A stretch of 21,465 bases of DNA from JAICMB01 sp035295125. GTDB taxonomy: Bacteria > Acidobacteriota > Terriglobia > Bryobacterales > Bryobacteraceae. The stretch covers positions 1 to 21,465 of the forward strand of contig DATGJP010000086.1 in assembly GCA_035295125.1 (NCBI GenBank). The letters run 5' to 3'. Shown here piece by piece: positions 7,901 to 16,300 of this stretch (within the stretch, counting starts at the first letter, position 1; each line of letters starts with the position of its first letter). Below the pieces are notes generated by a model. The model was not told the DNA's origin. It did no database searches and was given only the letters and a program-made list of their open reading frames with translations. The position numbers and the translations under genes were made by a program.

Positions 7901-8770
7901 ACGGTTGTCATGAATCGCAGGCTTCGCAATTCCAGCGTGATTGTTGTCCCAGGTGTTCGAATTCAAATCGGAATTCTGGAAATATTCATACAATGCGCCG
8001 TGAAAACCGTTCGATCCATGGCGTCCGGCGAGGGCCATTTGAGCTCCCGAAGCACGAGAGAAATTGGCGTTCGGATTTGCAGTTGTGACGCGGAACTCGT
8101 CGACGCTATCCGCGGGAGTCGGGATTGAAGTGCCCGTGGCGACGATGTTCTGGGTGATGTCGATGCCGTCGAGCGTGACGGTGTTTTGGTCGTCGATGGC
8201 TCCAGAGATGCGCATCTGAATGCCATTGCCAACGGGCGCCGCTCCGGGCTGCAGGTTCAGCAGTTCGGTGGCGTTACGTTGGAGGGTGGGCAGGCGAAGA
8301 ATAGCGTCTGTCTCGACGGTGTTTCCGATTTGGGCGTCGGTGGTTTGCAACTGCGCCGCCGCGGCGGTAACTTCGATGACCTGGTTTTCAGTTCCCACCT
8401 CGAGCTTGATCGGGACATTCAAGGTTTTGTTCACCTCGACGTCCAGGTCGGCTACCGATGCGGTCCGGAATCCCGACATCTTCACGACAATTTTGTATTT
8501 TCCAAGCGGGACGTTCGGGAATGTGAACTGGCCGCTATCGTTGCTGGTTTGCGTTTGAATGGCGTTGGTTTCGTTGTTTACGAGCTGGACTTCGGCTTTC
8601 GGCACCATGGCGCCGGATGCGTCAGTGACCGTTCCAACAACCGATCCGCCCGCCGTTTGAGCCGTCGCGACTGGCGATTGGACAAGCATCGCAAGAAGCG
8701 CAACAAGGACAGCCGCTATCTGTGGCAAGCCACGGAAGCGGACGACAATGGATCCCTCTAGTTGCTTCAT
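4934..8770 (-). CDS. TonB-dependent receptor-like outer membrane protein A (Oar-like)
   Basis: This 1278-residue outer membrane protein is of the Oar/CarboxypepD_reg TonB-dependent type, expected to import a large nutrient such as a glycan or peptide using the proton motive force. The signal peptide is residues 1-37 (ATA before Q38). A carboxypeptidase-regulatory-like beta domain follows (about 43-122, starting GSVVGTVTDASG), then the plug (about 130-260, with RLPTLQRNATELL, GAIDDQNTVTLDGID and ADSVDEFRV). The rest is a long beta barrel ending WIELGLRVDF, whose terminal Phe fits the outer membrane assembly signal. The ATG at 8770 is chosen because it follows a purine-rich ribosome site and begins a good signal peptide; a longer frame to 8866 adds 32 residues without either. 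No TonB box is obvious, as is usual in this group. In the 170-residue stretch 108-277 it differs from receptor C (111-280) at only 8 positions. The substrate is unknown. Confidence 0.95.
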   Translation of the reverse strand: MKQLEGSIVVRFRGLPQIAAVLVALLAMLVQSPVATAQTAGGSVVGTVTDASGAMVPKAEVQLVNNETNAIQTQTSNDSGQFTFPNVPLGKYKIVVKMSGFRTASVADLDVEVNKTLNVPIKLEVGTENQVIEVTAAAAQLQTTDAQIGNTVETDAILRLPTLQRNATELLNLQPGAAPVGNGIQMRISGAIDDQNTVTLDGIDITQNIVATGTSIPTPADSVDEFRVTTANPNANFSRASGAQMALAGRHGSNGFHGALYEYFQNSDLNSNTWDNNHAGIAKPAIHDNRFGARIGGPIIKDKTFFFTNWESRRFQAVTQVNRAVPTATLRQGIIQFPDANGVLQQYNLATLDPRGIGISPSVKAQFALMPLPNSSGPNGDINNVGNFLANIPTPTQTDYGVVRLDHRFSDKLLFNGSFTTYRNIPVGAGDVSILNGTPTSAIVSPQHSSVTSGALTYTISPSLINVFRFGYVRDDNISAATSPTVAAGILNIPGTSTSAGPIGLLIGSGVSTFIDSPIDMDTQRARYQASYYGDWQYIDDLTKIYGKHTFQFGTQINKLPFVHVRADKVLGSITSLVATVDQASFIQLPSSVTPSGVTSANATNFNRYYASVLGLVDNVGVLAARDNSLNPLPLGTPLINRTNQWATYFYAQDSWRVTSNLTLYFGISYGWQTSPTEVNNQQTIQIDTTTGQPINPVAYLNTKLQSALAGQIYNPTVGYVPVGQANRPVYDIDWGDWAPRVSAAWNPNATSGLLGKFFGEHKSVIRGGFAIVYDRSNSVQAVEIPMLGIGFDQNISVNLPLCNATGPGGAGCNAASSNPALSSFRVGVDGSLPLPVPSSAKAPVVPGTYQETLSFQVDPNTKVGRTYNADLSFQRELPGSIVFEAAYVGRFGRRLPQALNLNQAPYMFVDKASGQSFASAFDAVATALRSSQTAPTEPWFENQFPGLAKAKGTASATAYIVAQNSANFKNGNLSQLFINMGLYRDSLGLQPYSNEEAQMEFLRTYVGDSNYNSAQFVLNKRFSKGLTLQANYTYSLALDDGLSNQNNAGFYTNSIHPGVAYGPSNFDRTHTVSGFYTYDIPAGFNHRFSTHNWVDYILSGWYTSGVFQAWSGLPLFVTESGQVWGGGTIVTTNTGALLSSVPSTGLNSGVVGSGSIGTAGGGARGTGLNLFSNPQAVYSTVQPILLSADTRDGRANPFRGMPFRNMDMSFGKTTKITERITTRFSADMFNVFNHPNFANPSTSFQSPSTFGVITSQFTPPNRTVGARWIELGLRVDF

Positions 8771-8773
8771 CAA

Positions 8774-8783
8774 CCTTCCCCTT
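8774..8783 (-). promoter_or_regulatory. Ribosome binding site of receptor A
   Basis: On the minus strand AAGGGGAAGG lies 3 bases before the ATG at 8770. It decides that start over the upstream in-frame alternative at 8866. Receptor B has nearly the same sequence (AAGGGGAAGGGG, 13053-13064), which suggests common origin of the leaders' 3' ends. Confidence 0.75.
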
Positions 8784-8839
8784 AAAAGTTTCAACGCCCC
8801 GGCCACGGCAGCCGGTAGGAAAGGTTGGAGCGAGACACT

Positions 8840-8855
8840 TCCGCTCGAAAGCGGA
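8840..8855 (-). promoter_or_regulatory. Leader hairpin of receptor A mRNA
   Basis: A perfect 6-bp stem (TCCGCT and AGCGGA) closes a TTCG loop in the minus-strand transcript, about 70 bases upstream of the start codon. It may stabilise or fold the leader. No known riboswitch was recognised. Confidence 0.4.
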
Positions 8856-8920
8856 CGAGTACGCAATTAAGCACTAACAAACAAGACCCCAACCGTCCCC
8901 AGCCGAAGTGACGCAGCTTT

Positions 8921-8932
8921 GGAAACGTTTGG
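8921..8932. promoter_or_regulatory. Operator-like palindrome at the receptor A start of transcription
   Basis: An 8-bp palindrome AAACGTTT (8923-8930) sits 3-5 bases past the -10 box. On the minus strand it reads CCAAACGTTTCC. Receptor B has CCAAACCGTTTT at the same place relative to its -10. LacI-type operators often have an A/T-flanked CG centre like this. Receptor C lacks it. Confidence 0.4.
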
Positions 8933-8935
8933 TGG

Positions 8936-8965
8936 ATGATACCAACGATGCAGACAGGTTGTCAA
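8936..8965 (-). promoter_or_regulatory. Sigma70-type promoter of receptor A
   Basis: On the minus strand a consensus -35 TTGACA (8960-8965) is followed after 18 bases by TATCAT (8936-8941), a 5 of 6 match to the -10. The predicted start of transcription is near 8929, giving a leader of about 159 bases. Confidence 0.7.
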
Positions 8966-8990
8966 ATGTAGTGCGCGGGTTGAACCGCTT

Positions 8991-9014
8991 GTCCCACCCT
9001 GAGGTGGGTGGGAC
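8991..9014. repeat. Intergenic hairpin repeat
   Basis: GTCCCACC (8991-8998) pairs perfectly with GGTGGGAC (9007-9014). An alternative, shorter hairpin pairs CCCACC with GGTGGG (9003-9008) around CTGA. The two folds exclude each other. This lies 26 bases upstream of the -35 box of receptor A. Confidence 0.55.
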
Positions 9015-9063
9015 AGGGTTAAGGGCAATGCCGGTTAGTCTTCGGGAACAGCGAGTCTAATTG

Positions 9064-9109
9064 AGCCTGTAATGCAGGCTGTTAGCCTGCGGCGGGTTGT
9101 TAACCCGCC
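9064..9109. repeat. Cluster of intergenic hairpin repeats
   Basis: Two perfect hairpins with GTT loops stand side by side: GCAGGCT with AGCCTGC (9074-9090), and GGCGGGTT with AACCCGCC (9091-9109). A third copy of the first arm (AGCCTG, 9064-9069) allows an alternative fold. The second stem is identical to that at 21315-21333, where only the loop differs. They lie 43 bases downstream of the receptor B stop and may end its transcript. Confidence 0.65.
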
Positions 9110-9151
9110 TGCCCGTAGCTCTGAAAAGCGTTTGGAGAAAACCAAGTGGCG

Positions 9152-12100
9152 TTAGAACTCCAGCCGCATGCCGAACTCGATCCAGCGGGCGCTGTTGGTG
9201 CGGTTGGCGGGAATTATGGTGCTGGTGATCACGCCAAACGCATTGGGATTGAGAAGGCTCAACGTCGGATCATTGTAATCGTGATGATTGAAGACGTTGA
9301 ACAGGTCGCCCGAGAATCGTAGGGCCATTTTTTCGGTGATCCGTGTGCTCTTGCCAAAGCTCATGTCGAAATTCCAGAACGGCTGCCCGTAGAGCGGGTT
9401 GGCGCGGCCCGAGCGTGTGTCGGTGCTGATGTTGACGTAGCGGAACGAGCTGTAAGCGGAACAGGGATTGGAGAAAATGTTCATTCCACTTCCGCCCTTG
9501 AGCGCCGCATTACCACCTTCCGCCGTGCAGGTTGAATTGTACGGAGTGGTGGAATCGCCGGATAGGGACGTAGTCGGAATGGCGATCGTGTTCTGGGCAA
9601 ACCCGGCGACATCGGCGCCAAACGAGTTCTTTCCTTCAGTCACCGTAACCGGGAAGCCGGTGCGCGCGGTGACGATGCCGGACGCGTACCAACCACCGAT
9701 GATCTGGTTCACGATCTTCCCGCCGCTGAACCGGTGACGTTCGCCCGCGGGAATCTCGTAATAGTAATACGCGTTGAAGGTGTGCCGGAGGTCGAAACGC
9801 GACGGCCCATAATCGACGCCAGGGTGATAGCTGTTGCTGAAGAAGAACGCCTGGTTCTGGTTCAGAATGTTGTCGTCGAGTGCCTTGGAGTAGGTGTAGT
9901 TGCCGCTCACAGTGAGCCCATTCGACATGCGCTTGGTCAGCGTCACCACGCCGGCATTGTAGTTCGACTGGCCGATGTAGGTGCGCATGAAGAGGTCGAG
10001 AACCTGGTCGTTGTTGAACGTCGGCAGGCCAAGACTACGCCTGTATGCGTCCATTTGGAAAAACAGCGTGCTGACGTCGCCGTTTGTGAATGACGCCTTC
10101 GCGTTTTTCACGAGGAAGGCCGTCCCTGTACTGCCTGGGTTGATTCCGGGGAACTGGTTTTCGAACCAGGGTTGCGCAGCGGGCGAACTGTTGCCGGCGC
10201 GGAGCGCCTGTGCGGTTGCGTCGAATGCCTGGGCGAAACTCTGCCCCGAAGCCTTGTCCACGAACATGTACGGCGCATTGCTCAGGCTTACTGCTTGCGG
10301 GAGTCTGCGTCCCATGCGGCCGATAAAGGCAGCCTCAAGAATCATGTTGCCAGGCAACTCACGCTGGATGCTGAGGTCGATGTTATGACTGCGGCCCACC
10401 TTGTTATTCGGGTCATCCTGGAAGGAAAGCGTTTCCGAGTACTGCCCGACCGGCGGAACAACCGGCACTGATACCTTGGGGACCGTAGGCAGGGGGAGCG
10501 TCCCGTCGACACCGATGCGGAAGGACGAGGCACCCACATTGCTGGAGCCGGCCGCAGCGTTGCAGCCTGATCCACCGGCGCCGGTTGCGGTGCACACGGG
10601 CGCCTGAATGGTAATGGTCTGACCGAATCCAACGCCAAGCATGGGGATCAGGACCGTCTGGACGGTATTTGTACGGTCGTAGACCATCGCGTAACCGCCG
10701 CGAATGACGGTCTTCTTATTACCAAGCAGTTTTTCCAGGAAACCGCCATTGGCATTAGGATTCCATGCAATTGAGGCACGCGGCGCTATGTCGCCGTAGT
10801 CGACACTCACCACGCCGCGATGTGCGTTTCCAACGGGTTGATAACCGAGAAGCGGATTATAAGTCTGGCCCTGTAGCGCGGCTGCCTGCTTCGCGGCGAG
10901 ATAGTCGGGTCCAGTAATGAACGCACCGGACGTCGCATTAATCTGGAGGGTCTGAAGATTACTCACCTCAGTCGGAGAGGTCTGCCAACCGTAGGCCAAC
11001 CCGTAAGTCAGAGTCAGAGTCGGGCTGAGGCGCCAGCTATCTTGACCGTAGAAATAAGTGGCGTACTGATTGGTCTGATTTCGAAGGTTAGTCCCAAATG
11101 GAAGGGGGTTGAGGCTTGCGTCGCGCGTGGTGAGGATACCAACGTTGTCCACCAGACCAAGCGCGGTAGCGTAATAACGGTCCCAGTTGGCCAGGTCGGC
11201 ACTCTTAACGCAGTTCGCTGTCACGGCGCCCCCGCAGGTGAGGGGCTGGTTCGCGGAGGTCAGGTGCAAGAAGGTTTGATCACCATCTACGAGTGCCGCA
11301 AGCGAGGACAAGGACCCGACGACTTTGTCGGCGCGGACGTGTGTGTATGGGATTTTATTGAACTGGATGCCGAAATTTACCGTGTGCTTGTCATGGATCC
11401 AGCTCATGTCATCAATGTACTGCCAATAACCGGCGTAATCGGCCTGATAGCGAGCCCGCTGCGTGTCCATGTCAATCGGCGAGTCGAGGAAGCTGCTTAC
11501 GCCGCTGCCGGCAAGCAAAGCGATCGGGCCGGCAGAGGTGGCAGTCCCAGGAATGTTCAGGATTCCTGCCGCCTTGGTCGGCGAAGTGGCGCCGGTATCA
11601 TCGGTGTCATGCACGTAACCGAAGCGGAAGGTGTTCAACAGGTTCGGCTTAATCTGGTAGGTCAGCGCCGCGGATGTCACGCTGGCGCGTTGAGGAGGCT
11701 GCCGTACCGACGACAGATCGCCGTTCACAATCGAAATCTGGGCTGAGCTGGTTGTGATATGGCGGAAATAGGTATAACTCCCATTGAACTGCAGCTTCTC
11801 GTTAAAAATGTGATCGAGTCGGGCGACGCCATAATCATCGCGAATGGGCGTCGGGAGAACGCCGAAAAAGCCGCCGGTGTTTAATCCGTCGCCGCCGGGG
11901 ACGTTAGGCAGTGGTTCCATGGCCCACTCGGCAGCGATCGTTGGGCTGACCCCGAGCCCTCGTGGATCGCAAGCCTGGTTACCGTTAGCCCCGCAAATCG
12001 CGGCGGTTTTCAAATTGAATTGCTCAATGTTCCCACTCAGGTCGCGGAACTGCAAAATGCCGTTGCGCAGCGTTTGCGTAGGAACGGTGCGCTGCACCTG

Positions 12101-13048
12101 AGAAGCGGACTGGAAGCGGCGCTCCTCGAAGTTGCCGAACAAAAACGTCTTGTCCTTCTTAATCGGGCCGCCCAGCCGTGCGCCGTAGCGATTGTCGTGA
12201 ATGACCGCTTTAGGCAGGCCGATCAGGTTGTTGTCCCAGGTGTTCGAGTTCAGATTCGAGTTCTGCAAGTACTCATACAAGGCCCCGTGCAGCACATTCG
12301 ATCCGTGGCGGCCGATCAGGGCAATGTTCGATCCTGAGGCGCGGTCGAAATTGGCATTGGGATTGGTAACGCTGCTTCGAAACTCCTCGATGCTGTCTGC
12401 GGGAGTGGGAACCGACACTCCGGAAGCTACGATGTTCTGGGTGATATCGATTCCGTCGATGGTTACCGTGTTTTGGTCGTCAATAGCGCCCGCAACCCGC
12501 ATCTGAATCGCACCAACTCCACCGCCGGCTTGAGCAGTGCCGGGTTGCAAACCCATCAACTCGGTGGCGTTCCGCTGCAAAGTCGGCAAGCGCAGGATCG
12601 CGTCCGTCTCAATGGTGTTGCCGATCTGTGAGTCAGTGGTCTGGAGCTGCGCCGCGGCCGTGGCGGTAACCTCGACGATTTCCTTATCTCCGCCGACCTC
12701 CAGCTTTATGAGCTCTGTCGTGGTCCGATTGACTTCGACGACGACGTTGTTGAGGGTCGCGGTGCGGAACCCCCCCGACTTGACGGTGATTGTATAGCGG
12801 CCGGGAGCGACATTCGGAAAGGTGTACCCACCAGCATCATTCGTGGTTTGAACCTGTGACGCATTCGTGTCTACGTTCAGCAGAACTACTTCCGCTTTCG
12901 GAACAACGGCGCCGGATGGGTCGTTCACAGTACCGACCAATACACCGGAAGTTGCCGACTGCGCCATCGCGGTTGGACTCAGTGAGCACACTGAAAAAGC
13001 AGCTACCGCAAGAACGCACACACTTATCCCCAGGCACTTAAAATACAT
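9152..13048 (-). CDS. TonB-dependent receptor-like outer membrane protein B (Oar-like)
   Basis: This 1298-residue protein has the same architecture as its neighbours: signal peptide 1-29 (AMA before Q30), carboxypeptidase-regulatory-like domain (about 34-115, starting SGVLVGTVNDPSG), plug (about 135-260) and a long barrel ending WIEFGMRLEF. It is clearly the divergent paralogue: the plug core is shared (RLPTLQRNATEL, IDDQNTV, DITQNIV) but much of the barrel differs from A and C. It has four close cysteine pairs in predicted exposed loops (for example CGANGNQAC and TCGGAVTANC), whereas A and C keep only one, so its loops may be held by disulphides. The ATG at 13048 follows AAGGGGAAGGGG by 4 bases and opens a good signal peptide. 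It has its own promoter and operator-like dyad. The substrate is unknown. Confidence 0.95.
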   Translation of the reverse strand: MYFKCLGISVCVLAVAAFSVCSLSPTAMAQSATSGVLVGTVNDPSGAVVPKAEVVLLNVDTNASQVQTTNDAGGYTFPNVAPGRYTITVKSGGFRTATLNNVVVEVNRTTTELIKLEVGGDKEIVEVTATAAAQLQTTDSQIGNTIETDAILRLPTLQRNATELMGLQPGTAQAGGGVGAIQMRVAGAIDDQNTVTIDGIDITQNIVASGVSVPTPADSIEEFRSSVTNPNANFDRASGSNIALIGRHGSNVLHGALYEYLQNSNLNSNTWDNNLIGLPKAVIHDNRYGARLGGPIKKDKTFLFGNFEERRFQSASQVQRTVPTQTLRNGILQFRDLSGNIEQFNLKTAAICGANGNQACDPRGLGVSPTIAAEWAMEPLPNVPGGDGLNTGGFFGVLPTPIRDDYGVARLDHIFNEKLQFNGSYTYFRHITTSSAQISIVNGDLSSVRQPPQRASVTSAALTYQIKPNLLNTFRFGYVHDTDDTGATSPTKAAGILNIPGTATSAGPIALLAGSGVSSFLDSPIDMDTQRARYQADYAGYWQYIDDMSWIHDKHTVNFGIQFNKIPYTHVRADKVVGSLSSLAALVDGDQTFLHLTSANQPLTCGGAVTANCVKSADLANWDRYYATALGLVDNVGILTTRDASLNPLPFGTNLRNQTNQYATYFYGQDSWRLSPTLTLTYGLAYGWQTSPTEVSNLQTLQINATSGAFITGPDYLAAKQAAALQGQTYNPLLGYQPVGNAHRGVVSVDYGDIAPRASIAWNPNANGGFLEKLLGNKKTVIRGGYAMVYDRTNTVQTVLIPMLGVGFGQTITIQAPVCTATGAGGSGCNAAAGSSNVGASSFRIGVDGTLPLPTVPKVSVPVVPPVGQYSETLSFQDDPNNKVGRSHNIDLSIQRELPGNMILEAAFIGRMGRRLPQAVSLSNAPYMFVDKASGQSFAQAFDATAQALRAGNSSPAAQPWFENQFPGINPGSTGTAFLVKNAKASFTNGDVSTLFFQMDAYRRSLGLPTFNNDQVLDLFMRTYIGQSNYNAGVVTLTKRMSNGLTVSGNYTYSKALDDNILNQNQAFFFSNSYHPGVDYGPSRFDLRHTFNAYYYYEIPAGERHRFSGGKIVNQIIGGWYASGIVTARTGFPVTVTEGKNSFGADVAGFAQNTIAIPTTSLSGDSTTPYNSTCTAEGGNAALKGGSGMNIFSNPCSAYSSFRYVNISTDTRSGRANPLYGQPFWNFDMSFGKSTRITEKMALRFSGDLFNVFNHHDYNDPTLSLLNPNAFGVITSTIIPANRTNSARWIEFGMRLEF

Positions 13049-13052
13049 TTAA

Positions 13053-13064
13053 CCCCTTCCCCTT
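13053..13064 (-). promoter_or_regulatory. Ribosome binding site of receptor B
   Basis: On the minus strand AAGGGGAAGGGG lies 4 bases before the ATG at 13048. It supports that start and resembles the site of receptor A. Confidence 0.75.
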
Positions 13065-13162
13065 TTTTCCCGCGCTAATTGTTTCCGAGTCAGGTCACAA
13101 CCATGACAGACTCCAACCATTGGCTTTGCCAGCCGACAAAGCCCCCCAAATACAACGACACG

Positions 13163-13186
13163 CCAAGCCGTTCGAAAACGGTTTGG
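13163..13186. promoter_or_regulatory. Operator-like dyad at the receptor B start of transcription
   Basis: Arms CCAAGCCGTT and AACGGTTTGG pair at 9 of 10 positions around CGAA. The dyad begins 3 bases past the -10 box and covers the predicted start of transcription, so a bound protein would block initiation. It could also form a hairpin at the extreme 5' end of the mRNA. Its promoter-proximal half (CCAAACCGTTTT on the minus strand) resembles the element in the receptor A promoter. Confidence 0.55.
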
Positions 13187-13189
13187 TCG

Positions 13190-13218
13190 ATCCTAACAGT
13201 GCTTCCTCACTTTGTCAA
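13190..13218 (-). promoter_or_regulatory. Sigma70-type promoter of receptor B
   Basis: On the minus strand a consensus -35 TTGACA (13213-13218) is followed after 17 bases by TAGGAT (13190-13195), a 4 of 6 match. The predicted start is near 13183 and the leader about 135 bases. Confidence 0.65.
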
Positions 13219-13241
13219 GGGCGTAAAAGGGGTTTGAACCG

Positions 13242-13278
13242 AAAAAAAAGCCCTGCCCGGCCGAAGCCAGACAGGGCT
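13242..13278 (-). terminator. Intrinsic terminator of receptor gene C
   Basis: A 13-bp stem with two mismatches (13249-13261 pairing with 13266-13278, arms AGCCCTGCCCGGC and GCCAGACAGGGCT) closes a CGAA loop and is followed on the minus strand by seven Ts. It lies 36 bases past the receptor C stop and just upstream of the receptor B promoter. The stem core matches the terminator of receptor A. Confidence 0.88.
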
Positions 13279-13314
13279 GTTGAGAGGCTAGCTACAGCTA
13301 AGGCTGCGATGCCC

Positions 13315-16300
13315 CTAAAAGTCGACGCGCAGACCTAACTCAATCCAACGTGCGCTGTTAGTACGGTTGGGTGGGTTGAGTGTAGTGGTAATCACGCCGA
13401 ACGATCCGGGCGATTGTAAATTGTCCGTTGGATTGGCAAAATTCGGATGATTGAACACATTGAAGAAGTCAGCCGAGAAACGCGTGTTGATGCGTTCGGT
13501 GATCTTGGTGGTCTTGCCGAAGCTCATATCCATGTTGCGGAACGGAAGGCCCCGGAAAGGATTCGCGCGGCCGTCGCGGGTGTCGGTAGCGAGCAGGATT
13601 GGGCGGGCGCTGGCATAGACAGCCTGGGGATTCGCGAACAAATTCATCCCCGTGCCTGTCGCTCCGGCAGCCGAGGTGCCGATGCCGCCCGATCCCCCGA
13701 TGCCCTGGTTCATGCCCGTGGAGGGCACGCCATTGGTCAGGATAGCGCCGGTGTTGGTAGTTACGATCGTGCCGCCACCCCAAACCTGGCCGCCTTCAGT
13801 GACGAAAAGCGGCGTTCCGCTCCATGCCTGGACGATTCCGGACGTATACCAGCCCGACAGCACCCGGTCAAACCAGGTATGCGTCGCAAACCGATGATTA
13901 CCGCCCGCGGGGATGTCGTAGGTGTAAAACGCGTTGAAGGTGTGCGTGCGGTCGAAATTCGAAGGACCGTACGCGACGCCGGGATGCACGCTGTTGGTGT
14001 AGAATCCGGCGTTGTTCTGGTTCGCCAGCCCGTCGTCCATGGCGAGCGAGTAGGTGTAATTGGCGCTCAGGGTCAGGCCGTGAGAGAACCGCTTGTTTAA
14101 AGTCAAATTCGCGGCGTTATAGTTCACGGTACCGATATATGTGCGCAGAAATTCCATCTGCGCCTCGTCGTTGCTGTAAGGCAGCAACCCGATTGAGCGG
14201 CGGTAATTCCCCATGTTAATGAACAACTGACTCAGGTTGCCATTTTTGAAATTCGCTGAGTTCTGGGCGACGATGTAAGCGGTAGCCGAAGCGGAACCCT
14301 TGGCCTTGGCCAGGCCGGGGAACTGGTTTTCGAACCACGGCTCAACGGGAGCCGACTGATTGGTGCGAAGCGCCGTTGCGACCGCATCGAAGGCCTGCGC
14401 GAAGCTCTGCCCCGAGGCGTTGTCAACGAACATGTAGGGGACCTGGTTGATGTTAACCGCTTGCGGCAAATCCCGTCCGAACCGTCCGACGTATGCAGCC
14501 TCAAGCACTATGTTGCCCGGCAACTCGCGCTGGAAACTCAGGTCGGCGTTGTAAGTGCGTCCCACCTTGGTGTTGGGATCCACCTGGAACGACAATGTCT
14601 CGCCGTAGATGCCCGGCACCACGGGAGCGGTGGCGGAAGTCGGCGTTGGCAGCGGAATACTCCCGTCGACGCCCACGCGGAAACTGGAGAGCGCGGGATT
14701 CGAGCTTCCTGCGTTGCAGTTCGCGCCGCCGGGGCCGGACATGTTGCAACTGGGAAGATTCACGGAAATATTCTGATCGAAACCGATGCCCAACATCGGA
14801 ATTTCGACGGCCTGGACCGAATTCGAGCGGTCATAAACCATGGCGAAGCCGCCGCGGATAACAGACTTATGTTCGCCGAACATCCTGCCCAGGAATCCGC
14901 TGGTCATGTTGGGATTCCAGGCCAGAGATACGCGCGGCGCCACATCGCCCCAATCGATGTTATAGACCGGGCGATGCGCCTGCCCCACCGGTACGAAGCC
15001 GACGGTCGGATTATAGATCTGCCCGGCGAGTGCAGATTGCACCTTGGTGTTGAGGTAGCTCATCGGATTGATCGGCTGGCCGGTGGTGGCGTCGACCATA
15101 ATGGTCTGCTGGTTGTTTTGCTCGGTGGGGGCGGTCTGCCAACCGTAGGACAGGCCGTAATACAGTGTCAGGTTGGAGGCGATGCGCCAGGAATCCTGCG
15201 CATAGAAATAGGTGGCCCACTGATTGGTGCGGTTGATGAGGGGCGTACCGAGCGGCAGGGGATTCAGGCTGTTGTCGCGAACCGCGAGGACACCGACGTT
15301 GTCGACCATGCCGGTCAACGACGCAAAGTAGCGATCGAAGTTCGTGGCATTCGCTGAGGTCACGTTCGCGGGGGTAAGGCTCGCAGGCAACTGGATGAAC
15401 GAACCCTGGTCCACGGTGGCCACCAGCGACGTGATGGAGCCGAGTACCTTGTCAGCACGGACGTGAGTGAACGGCAGCATGTTGATCTGCGTCCCGAACT
15501 GGAAGGTGTGCTTTCCCCAGATCTTGGTCAGGTCGTCGATGTACTGCCAATCGCCCGTATAGCTGGCCTGGTAGCGCGCGCGCTGAGTGTCCATATCGAT
15601 CGGGGAATCGATAAAGGTGCTGACACCGCTTCCGATCAGGAGCGCGATAGGGCCGGCGGACGTGCTGGTGCCCGGGATATTGAGAATTCCCGCCGCGGTG
15701 GTCGGGGAGGTGGCCTGTCCGATAATGTCGTCGCGTACGTAGCCAAAACGGAACACATTGATTAGCGTCGGGGAAATGGTATAGGTCAGCGCCCCTGAAG
15801 TCACCGAGCTGTGTTCTGGCGTGTTGACCGCAGACGACGGGTTGCCGTTGAGGATCGAAATATCCGGTGTTCCGGTTGTGAAGCCGAAGATATTGCGATA
15901 GGTGGTGAAGCTGCCGTTGAAGAGGAGCTTATCGGAGAACTTGTGGTCCAGCCGGAAGACGCCATAGTCGGTAGCAAGCGGCGTGGAGACATTAGCGAGA
16001 TAGCCGCCCGTGTTGAAACCATCGCCGCCGGTGGTATTGGGCAGAGGCATCAAGGCGAACTGCGCCTTAACCGACGGGCTGACGCCAATTCCGCGCGGGT
16101 CGAGGGTGGCGATGTTGTACTGCTGCACGACGCCATTGGCGTCGGGGAACTGGATGATGCCGTTGCGCAATGAGGCTGTTGGAACAGTCCGGTTCACCTG
16201 GCTGACGGCCGAGAAACGGCGGCTTTCCCAGTTGGCAAAGAAGAATGTCTTGTCTTTTACGATCGGTCCGCCCACGCGTGCGCCGAAACGGTTGTCACGA

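Larger units (their letters stand above)
8771..9151. other. Intergenic region between receptors A and B
   Basis: This 381-base gap holds no gene. From right to left (the direction of transcription) it has hairpin repeats (9064-9109 and 8991-9014), the promoter of receptor A (8936-8965), an AAACGTTT palindrome at the start of transcription and a leader of about 159 bases with a small hairpin. No T-rich terminator for receptor B was found, so the hairpin repeats may do that job. Confidence 0.7.

Noticed and set aside
6428..8128. A 566-codon plus-strand open frame inside receptor A
   Set aside because: It lies wholly opposite the receptor gene. Its translation has no domain and a composition expected from reading a GC-rich gene backwards, and similar long frames occur at matching places opposite receptors B and C.
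8771..8866. N-terminal extension of receptor A to an upstream start
   Set aside because: It would put 32 residues before a good signal peptide and ignore the ribosome site at 8774-8783.
11042..11746. A 234-codon plus-strand frame inside receptor B
   Set aside because: Antisense shadow of the receptor gene; low-complexity, no domain.
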